DNA of 64,000 nt from Aedes albopictus (GCF_035046485.1 NC_085137.1:317265164-317329163), one strand, 5' to 3'; numbered from the stretch's first letter, positions 20,850 through 33,280 are shown. Numbers and translations: made by a program. Notes: a model not told the origin generated them from the sequence alone.

Positions 20850-21262
20850 TTGCACGGTGACGTCTTCAAGAAATGCTCTATTTCTCTCCTACGGAAAATT
20901 AAAAAAACAACAGGACCAACACCGTCAAATTAGACAGGTACTGGTCCTGTTGTTTTTAACTTAAACTCTGAAAGAGCGAAAGAGATAGAATTTCGCCGTG
21001 AGGTGATCTATAAAACTTGTAGGGTAGGACGGGCAAGATGAGCAATTCTATTCTATAGGCAAGATGGTGAATTCTATTTAAACACTTATGCCGTTTTTCT
21101 TTTTGAACCTGGGTTGGAACTGGATTGGCGGAAAATGTGTAAACAAACAACTACAAACAAACTTTAGTACAAGTGAAACCGAAGTCGGGTTGGGGTTGAA
21201 ACTGTGATCTGATCCAGTTCCAACCCAGGTTGGAACTGGATAATGAAGAAAAACGGCATTAA
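20850..21262. repeat. Two neighbouring fold-back sequences
   Basis: At 20860-21005, AACAACAGGACCA pairs with TGGTCCTGTTGTT, with weaker outer pairing. At 21087-21262, ATGCCGTTTTTC and GAAAAACGGCAT pair, as do AACCTGGGTTGGAACTGG and CCAGTTCCAACCCAGG. Confidence 0.7.
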
Positions 21263-21695
21263 ACAACTTCCCATAGAGAATGTTCATCCAATTTGAATAT
21301 GAACCTACTTGATGTAAGATATTTACACTGAGACAACTCTCCCGATCACAGTTATATGTCAGTCATATATTACTGCACTATTGGAATATCATACGAACCT
21401 AATCTATGGTTGAAAATGGGAAGTGAGAGTTATATGCGTCGCATGTGGTATGACTCTCAGATCGCCGTGATATTGTTATATCATGTCATGCATTTTGCTT
21501 CTTTGATGTGGGCTGGGTGTGTCAAGACAATGTACAGGGGGTTGCCAAAATGTTTGAGATAGGCAACTTATTTTTATCTCACAAAAAAGTTCAATATGCT
21601 ATGCAGGGAGAAGTAGTGAGGGACGCCAAACCAAGGTGTAAAAGAGAAGGAGCCAAGCGCGAGAAAGACGACGCGCTCGTCATCAAAACAGAACA
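21263..21695. other. Unassigned intronic sequence
   Basis: No gene or repeat recognised. Confidence 0.4.
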
Positions 21696-21719
21696 GGGGC
21701 TGTCCATTAATTACGTAAG

Positions 21720-21978
21720 TGTTGGGAACCACTGATCAGCTCAGCATTCTCTCTCTATACTGCTCGCTCACCGAAGGCGATGAGTCTGCCTTTCGGTTGA
21801 TGCACAAAGTAGTTAATTAGGATTAGAAGTATTGTAGTCGTCATCTCGTATACGTGTCGCGTCTTAGTCATGTAATTTTAATGTTCAATAAAGTTACGTT
21901 TTTAATGTTTTCCGTTTACACCTGGAGGATCATTACACTATCATGTGTCTCGGTCACCCCAAACTCCAGGTTATAACA
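21720..21978 (+). repeat. 5' LTR, 259 bp
   Basis: TG...CA ends. Contains AATAAA (in GTTCAATAAAG), the probable poly(A) signal. Confidence 0.88.
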
Positions 21979-22048
21979 GTGGCGACGAGAAATCCGTGAC
22001 CGTGCGTGCAAATACGGAATCGCGACGCATTTTTCCGCGGAGGAGAAG

Positions 22049-22702
22049 ATGGACGACAAAATGGAATATCAGATGCAGCGCCAACATCCAGCGTCAATAA
22101 CTGGATACGATCTACACCAGCATCAAGTGGATCAGCGGCTGCATTCGCCAGTTCTGAAATCAACACACCGGTACATTGACAATCCATCATTCCCATCTTC
22201 AACATCATATCAACCCGTGGAACATCATCCTCATCAGCAGCACCAGTACTTCCATCAGCCCAATTACTCGCATCAACCGCCAGCTGGATTCAATGGGCCA
22301 TTCATCATCAGTTCGTTATTGTGTTATGCGCAGCCAGTGGTACAACAAACACCACTGCCACCTTCGACCGTTCAGTTCCCACTCGGTCAGAAGCAGTCGG
22401 AGCAGTACATCCAGCAGATGCGAGAAGCCAGCGACAGGTACTTTGAGAGTATGCAAAAGCTGCTGCAGCTACAGTATGAAAGTAATATGGAAGCAATTAA
22501 CCTGCAGTTCCATATATTTTCGCTGTACTTAAGTACCGTGCGCCAACCACAACACTCAATCAACCAACCGAACGTTCCCGTACATGCGAGCTTCCAACAG
22601 CAGCAGCAGCAGCAAAACGAAGCACAAAGAACCATTGTTCACTCGGTCGCCGTACCTACACCACCCGTCGGCATAAGTGAAATTAAAATCGAAAACAGTT
22701 AG
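22049..22702 (+). CDS. Gag-like Gln/His-rich protein of the LTR element
   Basis: A 217-residue frame starts 70 bp after the LTR. The first 100 residues are rich in His, Gln, Pro and Ser (HHPHQQHQYFHQ). Residues about 112-165 form a likely amphipathic helix (QYIQQMREASDRYFESMQKL), and a Q7 run follows. No zinc knuckle. Position and LTR context suggest a Gag remnant or chimera; no motif proves it. Confidence 0.5.
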   Translation: MDDKMEYQMQRQHPASITGYDLHQHQVDQRLHSPVLKSTHRYIDNPSFPSSTSYQPVEHHPHQQHQYFHQPNYSHQPPAGFNGPFIISSLLCYAQPVVQQTPLPPSTVQFPLGQKQSEQYIQQMREASDRYFESMQKLLQLQYESNMEAINLQFHIFSLYLSTVRQPQHSINQPNVPVHASFQQQQQQQNEAQRTIVHSVAVPTPPVGISEIKIENS

Positions 22703-23088
22703 CAGCACGGGCATTCGACAGGGGTCTCCAAATCACTCGGTGTCGTTTCATGCAAGCCGTTGATTAAAATCAATAATTTGCGACAGACTGACACTGGAAG
22801 GATCGGTGCTCATAAATTGAATCGGCAGAAGTATATGCAGCACCTGTTAGATCGAAATGGACACCGAATGGATTCGCCAAGAAGACGGTCAATTCTGCAC
22901 AGCGATGTTTTCGAATGGATGGTCAACCAGAGTCGGATCGGTAGACGTTTGATGTTATTCCGTGCCATCGTTCCCGTTGCCCTGATCATCGACCACGCAA
23001 TCATCACGATCATCCAACCATCATCGTTCTTCATACACCAGAAGACCGTCGCTATGGTTAACTCCGTCAACCAATTAAAAGGGGGAGA

Positions 23089-23347
23089 TGTTGGGAACCA
23101 CTGATCAGCTCGGCATTCTCTCTCTATACTGCTCGCTCACCGAAGGCGATGAGTCTGCCTTTCGGTTGATGCACAAAGTAGTTAATTAGGATTAGAAGTA
23201 TTGTAGTCGTCATCTCGTATACGTGTCGCGTCTTAGTCATGTAATTTTAATGTTCATTAAAGTTACGTTTTTAATGTTTTCCGTTTACACCTGGAGGATC
23301 ATTACACTATCATGTGTCTCGGTCACCCCAAACTCCAGGTTGTAACA
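23089..23347 (+). repeat. 3' LTR, 259 bp
   Basis: Matches 21720-21978 except for three substitutions, one changing AATAAA to ATTAAA. Confidence 0.88.
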
Positions 23348-23494
23348 GTAAGGGAATTTTTGCGATTTTTCGACACCCCCTCCCCCCCTTGTAAGATTTT
23401 TTGTATGACAACCCAAAATTTTTTTGTATGGCGCGTAAGATTTCTCAAAACCTCCCTCCCCCCATAAACCCTTACGTAATTAATGGACAGCCCC

Positions 23495-25029
23495 ACAGTC
23501 GAAGTACTCGGACGTCTTTAACCTTCCGTAACTCGCGCGGTTGACTACCTGCGTCAGCACCACGCTAATGCTGAGTACAAAAAGCGAGATTTTTTCAACG
23601 TGTTGTACAGAATACAACAGCGCGATCGTTCGACGGTTAAGAAAGCCGCATTGAACAAATCACAGTGCAGGTCAGGTGATGCAGCTGAACCTGAACCGCT
23701 GTGACGCGGCTCAGCAACTGCTTTCTTAGGCGGTTTCTGAGTGGAGAACGGATATTGCACAGAGGTCCAATTTTAAGAAAAGCTGGCAGAAACTCAATGT
23801 TTGTACATGTCTTTTATGGGATACAGTATATTGAGCAATCATGCATAATACCAGGAGCACTAACTGGCATTTAAAAAAATGGAAATATTGATTTTGTATC
23901 TTGTTACAGTACTGTATAGCTGCTAATGATAAAGTTCTGAATTTTCGATAAAGAACACAAACAAGTTCAACCACTACAAAAGTCTATTGATGTAAGTAAT
24001 ACAATTGCTTTCAAAAGTTTATTTGTAAGTTCTTGTGTATATCAGACATCTGCAATGGGGCAAGAGATCAAAATAACAGTTTTGGCTTCAAAATTGACAT
24101 TACATGTCAGTAGTACGAAAAATTCTTACAGTTCGACTTCAAAGTGTCTTGCAAATCGCTCCCCGCTACTCCCCGCGCGGAGATTCCGTTCAAATGCTCG
24201 TTCATATATGCGAAATCGATTAAAGAAAAATGCAACTGCCAAGAGCTGCCAAAACAATAGCGCCATAATGACATGTGTATACTAAAATGTGTATGTAAAA
24301 CATCATTTTGTTCGAAGGAATCGACAAAAAATGAAAATGCTTTCAAAATTAAATTTAGCGCTAAATCATGTTCCAATCAGGGATTGGCGGCATGCACCGT
24401 GCGGTGCGAAAAAAGCGTGTGCTTCACACAATCGCAAGTGCTCGTCTCCCGTTTTGCCGAGAGACAAGAGACGTATGAGTGAGAGCTTTCGTAATTGTGC
24501 GAGAGACAATTGCAGCACTAGCTCTACGGCGCAGGGAGTAATGCACGGTGCTTGGACTGCGCTTGTCTCCAAACAGAAAAAATCAATTAATAAATTAATT
24601 TAAGAGTTTGTGTTTTCGTCAAAGTTGTTAAGCTTGTCAAGGGTTGACAAGTGATGGGTCGTTTGATTCGAAATTTTTCCAATCGTGCGTAGTATCAAGC
24701 CAAGTGCTAAGCACGGAGACAAGCACCGAGAGAGTGCATACGACAGAGCGTGAGAGCTCCAGCGCGCGGCAAAGTAAGCGAGCAACACACAACCGATTGC
24801 GCGTACTCGTCTCCTTCTAGTTTGTTGTGCTGTCTCGTAGCAGAGTGTGCGGCACGCAAAGAGTTTTGAGTCGCACCCTTTCCCTGGTTCCAATACACTC
24901 ATATAGGCTAAAACTAGCAGACTACTATGATTTGGCAATTTTTGCCAGGTATTTTCAAATTTGGACCACTGTGTATCGTCATCATAGCGGACCCACTACG
25001 AGTACCCGCCGGCAACGGCAATTAAGCCG
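23495..25029. other. Unassigned intronic sequence
   Basis: 24370-24900 is richer in GC and has loosely repeated GAGACAAG / CTTGTCTC phrases in both orientations, perhaps an old TIR element. No coding pattern supported. Confidence 0.4.
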
Positions 25030-25260
25030 CGGATGGGTCCAGAAAAATGGCAGCGATATGAACGACGGGTAAATACCCCGTCCAGAAGTTGGTGTTTACT
25101 ACCCATGAGAGGTAGTAGACACCTACTACGTTGTCGTCAAAGTGAACGGGGTCTTCTTCTGTTGCTGCTAACCGCCTCCGCGGTGGTCGATCGAGCAGTT
25201 CACTGGACTGTATGACGAACGTGCTAACAGGGTGAAGGCCGGTGGTAATAGCGGTTGGCG

Positions 25261-25881
25261 TTAACCCTCTAATACCCAACCCCGCCTTTAGACGGGGTAT
25301 AGTTTGAGCATTTTTGTATTTTTTGTTTCGTGGAAAATCAAAATTTTTATATTTTTGGCTGATATTTAGGAATGTTTTGTATATCTCAAAATAGTTTTTG
25401 GTGTATTTTAAAGCGTATTTATATTTTTTTAAATCATTGAAAAATTGGTGTTTAGTCACCTTTTCGAAGTCATTGTTTATTTTGTATTGAATCGCTACAA
25501 TTAACATATTTTAAATTTTTCTCAAATCATTCTACCCTAGTTAAATAGTTTAAGGTAATCGAATACACTCTAATATTATTTTCCTTAAAATTACACGGAA
25601 AATAAAATTTTCTATGAAAAAAAATTAACTAAAAATATTTCAACAACAATCATAAAATCTCAAAATGTTTTCATCTCAAAAAATCCGTACCCCAAATAGG
25701 CTTCCAGGAAAAATATAAAAGTATGGGTATCTTCAAAAATAAAAATTAGAAAAATCAAAAACTGAAATTCACGAAATCGAAAATTAAAAAGAATCATCTT
25801 CCAAAACATGTTTAAATCGATTTTAGATGACGAAAAACGATATTTAGATCAAAATCAAAAATTTGGGTATTAGAGGGTTAA
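25261..25881. mobile_element. piggyBac-like MITE (TTAA, CCCTCTAATACCC ends)
   Basis: TTAA CCCTCTAATACCCAA at the left and TTGGGTATTAGAGGG TTAA at the right, exactly inverted. TTAA target plus CCC-start fits the piggyBac group. The interior is AT-rich with no transposase. Confidence 0.8.
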
Positions 25882-26093
25882 TGCTTGAGTCGCGTAATGG
25901 AGAAGCCGCTTCACGAACGAGCGGGATCAGATCCTGCTAGAGACGCTGGCCATATTAGATGTCGACTTGGCTAATGTCGGTACCAAGAGTACCTTTAGTT
26001 GAAACGGTGCGGAGTCGATTATTGACGTGACTTTTTGTAGTCTTGCCCTAACAAGGGGTATTTGGGGAGGTGCTCCACAATGAGCGAAACTTA

Positions 26094-26452
26094 TAGGACA
26101 GATCGGTGAAGTACTAGATTTGTAGTAATGAGCTGAATTTTAGTATGGTGAGAAGGTCAATTCTCCGTTTCTGCAGTGAAATGGTGCAAAAAGCGTGGGT
26201 ATTATGATTCCTTGCCTAATTTGATGCTGTTTGAGCAAAACTTTGGGACACAGTGTTGTTGTTTTCTCAATTTCTTGCAACATAAACAACACAGTAATCC
26301 AAAGTTTTGCTCAAACAGCATCAAATTAGGCAAGGAATCATAATACCCACGCTTTTTGTATCATTTCATTGCAGAAACAGAGAACTGATCTTCTCACCAT
26401 ACTAAAATTCAGCTCATTACTACAAATCTAGTACTACACCGAACGTGCCCCA
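26094..26452 (-). mobile_element. Fold-back MITE family F360, copy 2
   Basis: Reverse orientation relative to 10345-10704. Ends TAGGACAGATCGGTGAAG and CGAACGTGCCCCA, flanked by TTA. Confidence 0.85.
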
Positions 26453-27172
26453 TTAGGTTTTGACGGCGACGAGCTGGTAGCGGTGCTCTCGCGTGCGTGT
26501 GATGCGACCATGCCTAGGCGAGTCCACCCTATAAGTGGGAGGCCACCGGCTTACTGGTGGACCGACGCGATTGCGGACCTGCGGCTCGCCTGCCTACGGG
26601 CTACGATCAGAGGAAGAGTGAAACGAACGGCGGGTGGTGTTCGCCGCTGTAAAAGCCTGAACTGAAGACAGATAAGATCAAGCTAAAAGGCCTGCTTTGA
26701 AGGTCTCTGCCAGAGTGTCAATGCGAACCCGTGGGGTGATGCCTACAGGATCGTGATGGCCAAGACGAAAGGTGTAATGGCTCCTACAGAGCAATCTCCA
26801 GAGATGTTGGAGGGGATCATCGAGGGGCTTTTTCCGCGTAATGATCCTAGTCCTTGGCCTCCTTTCGTAGAACAGCCAGGTACTGGGACTGGCGATGAGG
26901 AGAGGGTCACCCATGTGGGACTTGCAGGGATAGCAAAGTCCATTAGTGTAGGTAAGGCCCCAGGTCCGGACGGAGTTCCGAGAACATCCGGGTACCTGTA
27001 CAAGATTCTCCAGTTATTTCCAGAATCTAGTACAAGTTTACGACACGAAGGTGGGTCGGAAGTGATCTCGCATCTAGGGATACCCGGGTACCTGTACCTG
27101 TACGGGTAACAGATTCTCGGAAGTTACTTCCAAAATCGAGTACTAGTTTACGACACAGAGGTGGGTCGGGAG

Positions 27173-28025
27173 TAGAGATGGGCAATCAGAACCGGAGCCG
27201 TTGAAAAGATCCGGATCAGTGAACTGAGCGAGTGAACCGTGGCTCTTTTCTAGAGAGAATCGGATCACACGTCCGCCTGCCTCTGTACGAAATACCCGGA
27301 AAAAGAACCGTTCGCTTCTTTTTGCATCGCATTGCCACACCACCGACACATGCTTTTTCCTCACGCAAAGCAAACACAGCTAAACAGCGGTGGTTCCATA
27401 CGCTCACCACCACAGTCTTACCAAACGCATTCTGTCCCATGGTGAAGACTTCACGCATGCGGTCCACAAACAACGCACACGATGCTCAATCGGGAGAGCG
27501 CAGATCCGACTGTTCTGCTGGCCAACCAACCAGACTCCAACGCAACGATCCAAACCAAACTGCAGCTACTACTCTCACATGTTTACTTCTTTCGTCCAGT
27601 TCATCAGCAATATGTTGTTTGGCGATAAGAAAGGGGGTAATGCGGATGCGGGAATGCCATAACACATCAAGAGAGTGAGTGTCGTATAGTGGTTTCTGCT
27701 TTTAGTGGTGTTGCGTGTACGTACACGCTGCATTACACGAACACTACCTGAGCTACTGGTTGAAAATAGTAAACAAAGATCAGCTGTTCCCGGCAAAATC
27801 AAATGGGCATATTTTCAACCAGTAGATTTGCATTAGTGTTCGTGATACCGCGCTGCGAAACCACTATGCTGTGTCTGGGAGAATAAGCTGCAAGCAATCC
27901 TATTCGCTCGGTGCGGTTCGGTCATTCATGTCTGAGCCGCAGATCCGTTCAAAAGATCCGGTTCACTAGAGTGATGGATACGGCTCGGATCCGATCACTG
28001 AAGTGAGCCGTTTTGCCCACCTCTA
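27173..28025. mobile_element. Non-autonomous hAT-like element (853 bp)
   Basis: Ends TAGAGATGGGCAA and TTTTGCCCACCTCTA; exact 8-bp duplication GTCGGGAG (27165-27172, 28026-28033). The ATGGGCAA termini are typical of hAT elements. Interior has subterminal AAGATCCGG/CCGGATC motifs and a hairpin around 27735-27845 (CTGGTTGAAAATAG paired with CTATTTTCAACCAG). No transposase. Confidence 0.85.
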
Positions 28026-28290
28026 GTCGGGAGTGCCGCAAGGTTCCATCCTGGGTCCGGTGTTATGGAATGTCATGTACGACGAGGTGTTGAGGTTAGA
28101 GTTCCCGGTGGGAGTGAGGTAGTGAAGCTGACTACTACCCACTTGTGGAGTCATGGATTAGGTCAAGGAAACTAGAGTTGGCTCGCCACAAAACTGATGT
28201 TTGATGGTTGTGAACAATCGGAAGTCGGAGCAGCAAGCGGTGATCAGGGTAGGCGACATTGCACTATCACGTTGATTACATCTGTCTGTA

Positions 28291-29278
28291 AAAGAGCCTA
28301 CAGCTATAGTGACACTGGGCCGTTGAATCCGAAACCAGGCTCAGATTTTCTCCAGCACGTAACATTTTTGAGCTATACCTCAATTTATACATAGTGCAAA
28401 ATATGCGATTTTGGGCTTTCTTGATTGCAAGCCAATAATCATGGATTTTTTTCAAGCAATCAGAGGGTAAATTGGTTAAATAACATCTTAATCAACGACG
28501 CATGCAAAATATTTCGTGTTACCATATCAAATTTGATAGATTCAAGTATTTTAATAAGTAAACTTGCATGCAACTTTTGGAAGATAACTTGTATGGGAAA
28601 TATCGTACACTATGGGAAATCGAGCGGCGCTTGCTAACTAATCTGTCGTCAAAGCCCAGTTTAGCTAGCGGAAGCTGTACCTGGAAATTTGAAATATAGT
28701 GAAGAATTCGCTCATAAATTAAAATAATGCTAATAAAAACCAAAAATAAACATAAAAATCGAAATACGAACAATTGAAAAAAAAGTGTGCAAATCGGTCA
28801 ACTAGTTTAAATGATGTCGTGATTACCGCAATAGCACTTTTTAAAAACATCATTTCAAGATAATCGCGCTTAAAGTTTCGCGCTTTGCCTTGTCCCGGAG
28901 GGTACAATGGCTGTAATTTTGGCTCTAGGCTCCAATATTTATGGAATTTGGAATGTGTATTGACTAGCTAGACAATACTTTATTAGTTCGACTTTTTTTT
29001 TATTCCCGCAAGATTTGTAATCCCTTAATTGGACAATGTTGTTACTATAAACTAAATTCTTGTGTAGTGCGCTCGTGAAGATGCACTGTTCCATCTTACC
29101 CCGGGTTACCCTATATTCAGTTTGATAGTAAGCAGATTTTAAAAGCAAAGTGGATGCATAGCTTGTTTGAAGTCAGATTTTTCGACTGTTTAGTATAAGT
29201 CGCGGTATATTACCAACATTAAGGTTTATAACATATCTACTCGAGAAAATCACCTGAACATTGCTCTACCCTCCACAG
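28291..29278. other. Intron between the shared exon and terminal exon A
   Basis: AT-rich, no feature recognised until the acceptor ctctaccctccacag ending at 29278. Confidence 0.5.
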
Positions 29279-29889
29279 GGCGAATTCCCGAGTACTTCAA
29301 CGTGTCGGTAAGCGTCAAACACTCGCTTATGCAACCCGATAAATTGTCGGAAATGGCCGAGCAAGCTTTCGAACGCTACATCTACAACATCTGCAAGGCT
29401 CGAATGCAATGCATATTCAGGCACTCCGATACTAAACTGCTGGCCGAATATTTCTCGCCGGATGACCGCACCATGGCGCTGAAGTACTGTATGATCGCTG
29501 CGCCTGAGCTGATCGCCATGAACCAGCAAAAGCAACGCTTCTTGGAACGCAATATTGAAAATGAGATCCTGGCCTCCATCCAAGCAAGTCCCAAGCTCAT
29601 GGACATGCTTCCGCCGGGTAACATCTTGCAGGCCCTGATGAACGGGTTCCTTCCGCAGAGCACCATGAGCTGGAAGACTCTAAGCAAGGTGCCCTATATC
29701 AGGAAGATTCGCGTCTTCGGTCCCGGAAAGCGTAGAAAGGCAATGCGACAGCAAATTTACCAACAGGCCAAACAGCTATTCGGTGTTGATTGTGACAAAG
29801 AGTTTCCCATGTCGGAAGAGGTTCGAGAGAGCAAGAAGCAAAGAAACCTTGAAATGAAAAAGCTGAAGAAGCAGTCCAATGTTGGTTAA
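29279..29889 (+). CDS. RRM-like protein, alternative terminal exon A
   Basis: The acceptor ccctccacag|GGCGAATTCCC joins the exon 1 G to give GRIPEYF. The exon encodes 203 residues to TAA; isoform A is 327 residues. It shares anchors with exons B and C: FERY, RH, DR, KQRFLE, EI, ML, LQAL, WKT and FGV. Identity with B or C looks near 35-40% by eye. A helical, basic end (KKQRNLEMKKLKK) suits nucleic-acid contact. The order helix, strand (QCIFRH), strand (LLAEYFS), helix (DDRTMALKYC) could be a second, partial RRM-like unit; this is inference. The intron from the shared exon is 9.2 kb. Confidence 0.8.
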
Positions 29890-31249
29890 ATCTTTTTTTT
29901 TTCCTACCCGTTATGACGAACCGTTTATCTGAATTGTTCGAAATATGTTTAATTTTCTAACAAAATAATATTGTTAGCATTCTGAAGATTTTTAAATGGA
30001 TTATAACTTCTCGTATTGAATTTGAGTTAATAAAATAACTGTTTTCATCTTCAAATTTGTTTCACTATGCTACTTTTATTATGCAGTTAAGCCGAAAATA
30101 CCAATATGACTTTTTAGCGGTTTTCAGAATGGTTTCATAAATTTTTCTAATTACTCGTTTCGTTTACCAAAACTTTTCCGCTCATCGTAGCACTCGGTAG
30201 TCTCCCAACCGGTCGCATTGCTTGTGCTTCACCCGGCAGAGCATAAGTGTCTCACTGGTGCGCGCTAGTCTCTCAATGGGTGCGGGCGCCGATTAATTGG
30301 ATTTAAGTGGTCGAATTTGTTATCCTCTCTCATAAAACATAATTATCATTCTATTGGCGTGCACCACTATTGAAAAATGCGGTTTAAAAAGTGTTTTAGC
30401 ATAATGACTCATAAATGAAACGAAAATCCAAGTGTATCATTTCATGTTTCATACACACTTGTTTCTGTAGCAGCAGCGAACGAGTGAGTTGCTGGGTGAA
30501 AGATGAAGCATCACAGCAGTCCGTTCGTATGGGAAACGATTTGCTACAGCCGTCGTACGTCATGTTTTCCTTTCGAAATTGCACGACCCTGGTTACAAGT
30601 TTGTAATACAGTGTCCGTCGGGAATATACATTCAGTGAAGCTAAGTTCAATAAATTCAGTCGTTATAATAGAAGAATAAGTGTATCAGTTTAACCGTCAA
30701 ATAAATGTTGTAATCGTTCAGAACATTATGTACCCATTGCCTAATCAGTGCTCATTATCACCGCGATTGTAATCGTTCAGAGTTTGACAAATTCCGACTC
30801 CCACCACAGACGCTCTTATGTGCGAAAACAAGTACTTCATTGAGCACTTGATTAGCTTGAAGAACACAAACACGGGAGACTAAGACAACCACGTCAATGA
30901 TCCAATTTCGTTTTATCAGCACATTTTGCGGCCATTATAACAAAAGATATGCTGACAACAATGCCTGTCACTGGGCTGAAGACAACAGAGAAATCAACTA
31001 CGTCGGACCAAAGTAACGGAGGAAATAACTACGTCAGTGTAGCAGAGGAAGGTGGCCAAAGCCGGAAGGAGGGGGATTTAGACTAGTGGTCTAGGCTTTT
31101 GCCTCTCAGTAGGTCATGAGTTGAATTCCCACACCCTTCAGGGGTGAGTGAAAAACAGTCTACGGACTATGAAAGTCAGCATTTGTTATACACGGTGGGT
31201 GTTACTTAACGCACACCTCGATTTTTCGGCTGCCTTGCATCCCATTGTG
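29890..31249. other. 3' UTR of exon A and unassigned intronic sequence
   Basis: Beyond the poly(A) signal no gene or repeat is recognised. 30180-30300 is GC-richer without a coding pattern. Confidence 0.4.
30029..30034 (+). terminator. Poly(A) signal AATAAA after exon A
   Basis: 140 bp after the stop. Supports exon A being a true last exon. Confidence 0.6.
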
Positions 31250-31900
31250 CTCATTTTTTGTGTGTAGTTGCGGCATAAATTGGTTAAAAAAACTGGCGGT
31301 GGGCGTAAAGTGGGCGGACTCCCTAACCGACGAAAGCGAAAAGCCGCAAAAACCGGCGACATCCGTCTCTACGATGTCTCACGTCGCCTTATTGGGACCA
31401 TGATGAATGTTACGATGCCCGTGAAAGACACGTCTCCGTCTGGACAGTTACTGACCGACCTGGCTGACTAGTTGAAACGCTGATTCGAGCACTTTGGAAA
31501 CCTTTTTCAAGTGATGGTCATGCCATCAACAACTCAACATGATCCGCCATTGCATTACCCGTGTCAACACCAAAGCTCCATCAGTACAGGAGATAGAAAC
31601 AGCCATCCGTAGCATGAAATCGAACAGGGCTCCAGGGGTCGATCGCATATCAGCTGAGATGCTCAAAGCTGACTCCGTAGTATCCGCACAACTACTGCAT
31701 CAATTATTCCGCAACATATGGGAAACCGTGACATTTCCGGCTGACTGAATGCAAGGCGTCTTAGTAAAGGTACCCAAGGGTGATCTGACCTAGGACCTGA
31801 CTGTATGCGATATTTGGTTACTGTGTATCGTTCTCAAAGTCCTCTGCAAAGTGATCCTTAACCGGATACAGGAGAAGATTTACGCAACTCTCCGACGGCA
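31250..31900 (+). pseudogene. Non-LTR reverse transcriptase fragment
   Basis: Broken frames spell EIETAIRSMKSNRAPGVDRI then SAEMLKADSVVSAQLL and ADWMQGVLVKVPKGDL, the start of a LINE reverse transcriptase. It ends in an A-run at about 31905, where a different LINE begins. Confidence 0.75.
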
Positions 31901-31929
31901 GCAAAAAAAAAAAACCGGGACTGCACCGT

Positions 31930-33280
31930 AATCACAAATGACGTCATGAAAGTGTCCAGTTTCGCCAGCTGGGAGGTCATCGCCGTAGCGCTAGACAGCT
32001 TGCGGGTTCCAGGCTACCTGTGTCGGATCTTGAAAAGCTACTTCTAGAACAGATTCTTAGTGTACGACCAAAGCTGTGAAACGCTATGTACAACGGAGTT
32101 CCTACGCTTCAGCTATCCGCAGGCGTTGGGCTCGTGGGTTTTGTGGACGATATCGTCCTATCAGTAACAGGCGATACACTGGAAGATGTAGAAATGTTGG
32201 GGGCAGAATCGACCGGTATCATCGAAAACTGGATGAATGGATTCAAATTGAAGATAGCCCACTACAAAACGGAGGTACTATTGGTGAGTAACTGCAAGGC
32301 AGTGCATCGAGTGGAAATCTCCGTCGGAGAATACGCAGTGTCATCGAAGCAAGAACTAAAACATCTGGATGTGATGATCGACGATCGGCTAAACTTTAAG
32401 GACAAACGTCTTGAAAACCCGCTTCAACAGTGCATCAAAATTTCAGACGCAAAAATCTCAAAAAGCAAGCTTCAAACAACAGTGCATTTTATTATTCTGT
32501 TCCTGCTCATATGTAATAAGCTTAAAGTGAGATGTTCAGGTGCGCTGGTTTTGTTTACAAAGAGTTTTGTGCCCTCAAAATCGTGAGTAGGTGCCAAAGT
32601 CGGCTATTGTGGCGGCCATTTTGGGATTGTAACAAATCTGTCCTTAACAGCCATGTCGACTACGCCTTTGAAAAGGCTGGGAAGGCGATCGACGCACTGT
32701 CGAGGATTATGCCAAACACCGGTGGTCCGAGAAACAGCAAGAGGCGGCTGCTAGCAAGCGTGTCATCTTCCATACTGCGGTACGGAGTTCCAGCCTGGAA
32801 TGCGGCGCTAAAAAACAAGCGAAATCGGGTGAAGCTAAACAGCGCGTTCAGGCACATGGCCGTGCGAGTAGCGAGTTCGTATAGAACAATATCGTCGTAG
32901 GCTGTTTGTGTGACCGCAGGAATGATTCCGATCTGCATCAACTTGGATAGGATGACATCGAGTGCTACGAGTGGAGGACGACCAGTCGTCAAGGGAAAAC
33001 GTTGGTGCGAACCGCTTCAATGGCAAAGTGGCAACAGGAATGGTATTCCACGGAGAAAGGAAGATGGACCCATCGGCTCAACCCTAATGTGTCGACTTTG
33101 GTGAACAGGAAGCATGGATAAGTGAACTACCACCTAACAAAGTTTTTGTCTGGTCACGGCTGCTTCAGGCAGTACCTATATCGGTTTGGCCATGCCGCTT
33201 CGCCCTTATGCCCGGAGTGCGAGATCGTGAAGTAGACACCGGAGCACGTAGTGATCATCTGCGCCAGATTCGATGCCGGC
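31930..33280 (+). pseudogene. R1-like LINE fragment, left part
   Basis: Reads GFVDDIVLSVTGDTLEDVEM (polymerase active site, here VDD rather than the usual ADD), then HYKTEVLLVSNCK and ELKHLDVMIDDRLNF. About 210 bp of foreign sequence follows (about 32430-32645), then HVDYAFEKAGKAIDALSRIM and SVSSSILRYGVPAW. The C-terminal H/C region (GHGCFRQY, EHVVIICARFD) follows to 33280. It resumes at 42415 after a 9.1-kb insertion. Confidence 0.78.

Larger units (their letters stand above)
21720..23347 (+). mobile_element. Non-autonomous LTR retrotransposon (1.63 kb)
   Basis: Two 259-bp LTRs (TGTTGGGAAC...TAACA) differ at three positions by eye. The 5-bp TSD is GTAAG (21715-21719, 23348-23352). After the 5' LTR comes a primer-binding-like TGGCGACGAG, and before the 3' LTR a purine tract AAAAGGGGGAGA. 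The 1.1-kb interior holds one Gln/His-rich frame and no protease, reverse transcriptase or integrase, so it depends on a partner element. Confidence 0.88.
21696..23494. mobile_element. TIR element hosting an LTR element
   Basis: GGGGCTGTCCATTAATTACG at the left is the exact complement of the right end at 23471-23494. G/C-rich blocks (CACCCCCTCCCCCCC) near the right end match the style of 20273-20816. ACA flanks both ends. The LTR element inserted directly inside the left terminal repeat. Confidence 0.75.
25030..28290 (+). pseudogene. R1-like non-LTR retrotransposon remnant, four pieces
   Basis: Pieces at 25030-25260, 25882-26093, 26453-27172 and 28034-28290 read as one decayed element. First comes an endonuclease part with PPPRWSIEQF and GAESIIDVTF. 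The ORF2 middle follows with RACFEGLCQSVNANPWGDAY, then SVGKAPGPDGVP (reverse transcriptase start) and GVPQGSILGPVLWNVMYDE (reverse transcriptase core). Stops and frameshifts occur throughout. The segment ending GGGTCGG(A/G)AGT occurs twice (27000-27063, 27087-27172), an internal duplication. Interrupted by elements at 25261, 26094 and 27173. Confidence 0.8.

Noticed and set aside
24055..24940. Overlapping short frames in GC-richer sequence
   Set aside because: No consistent frame, no domain, and inverted GAGACAAG phrases point to an old element.
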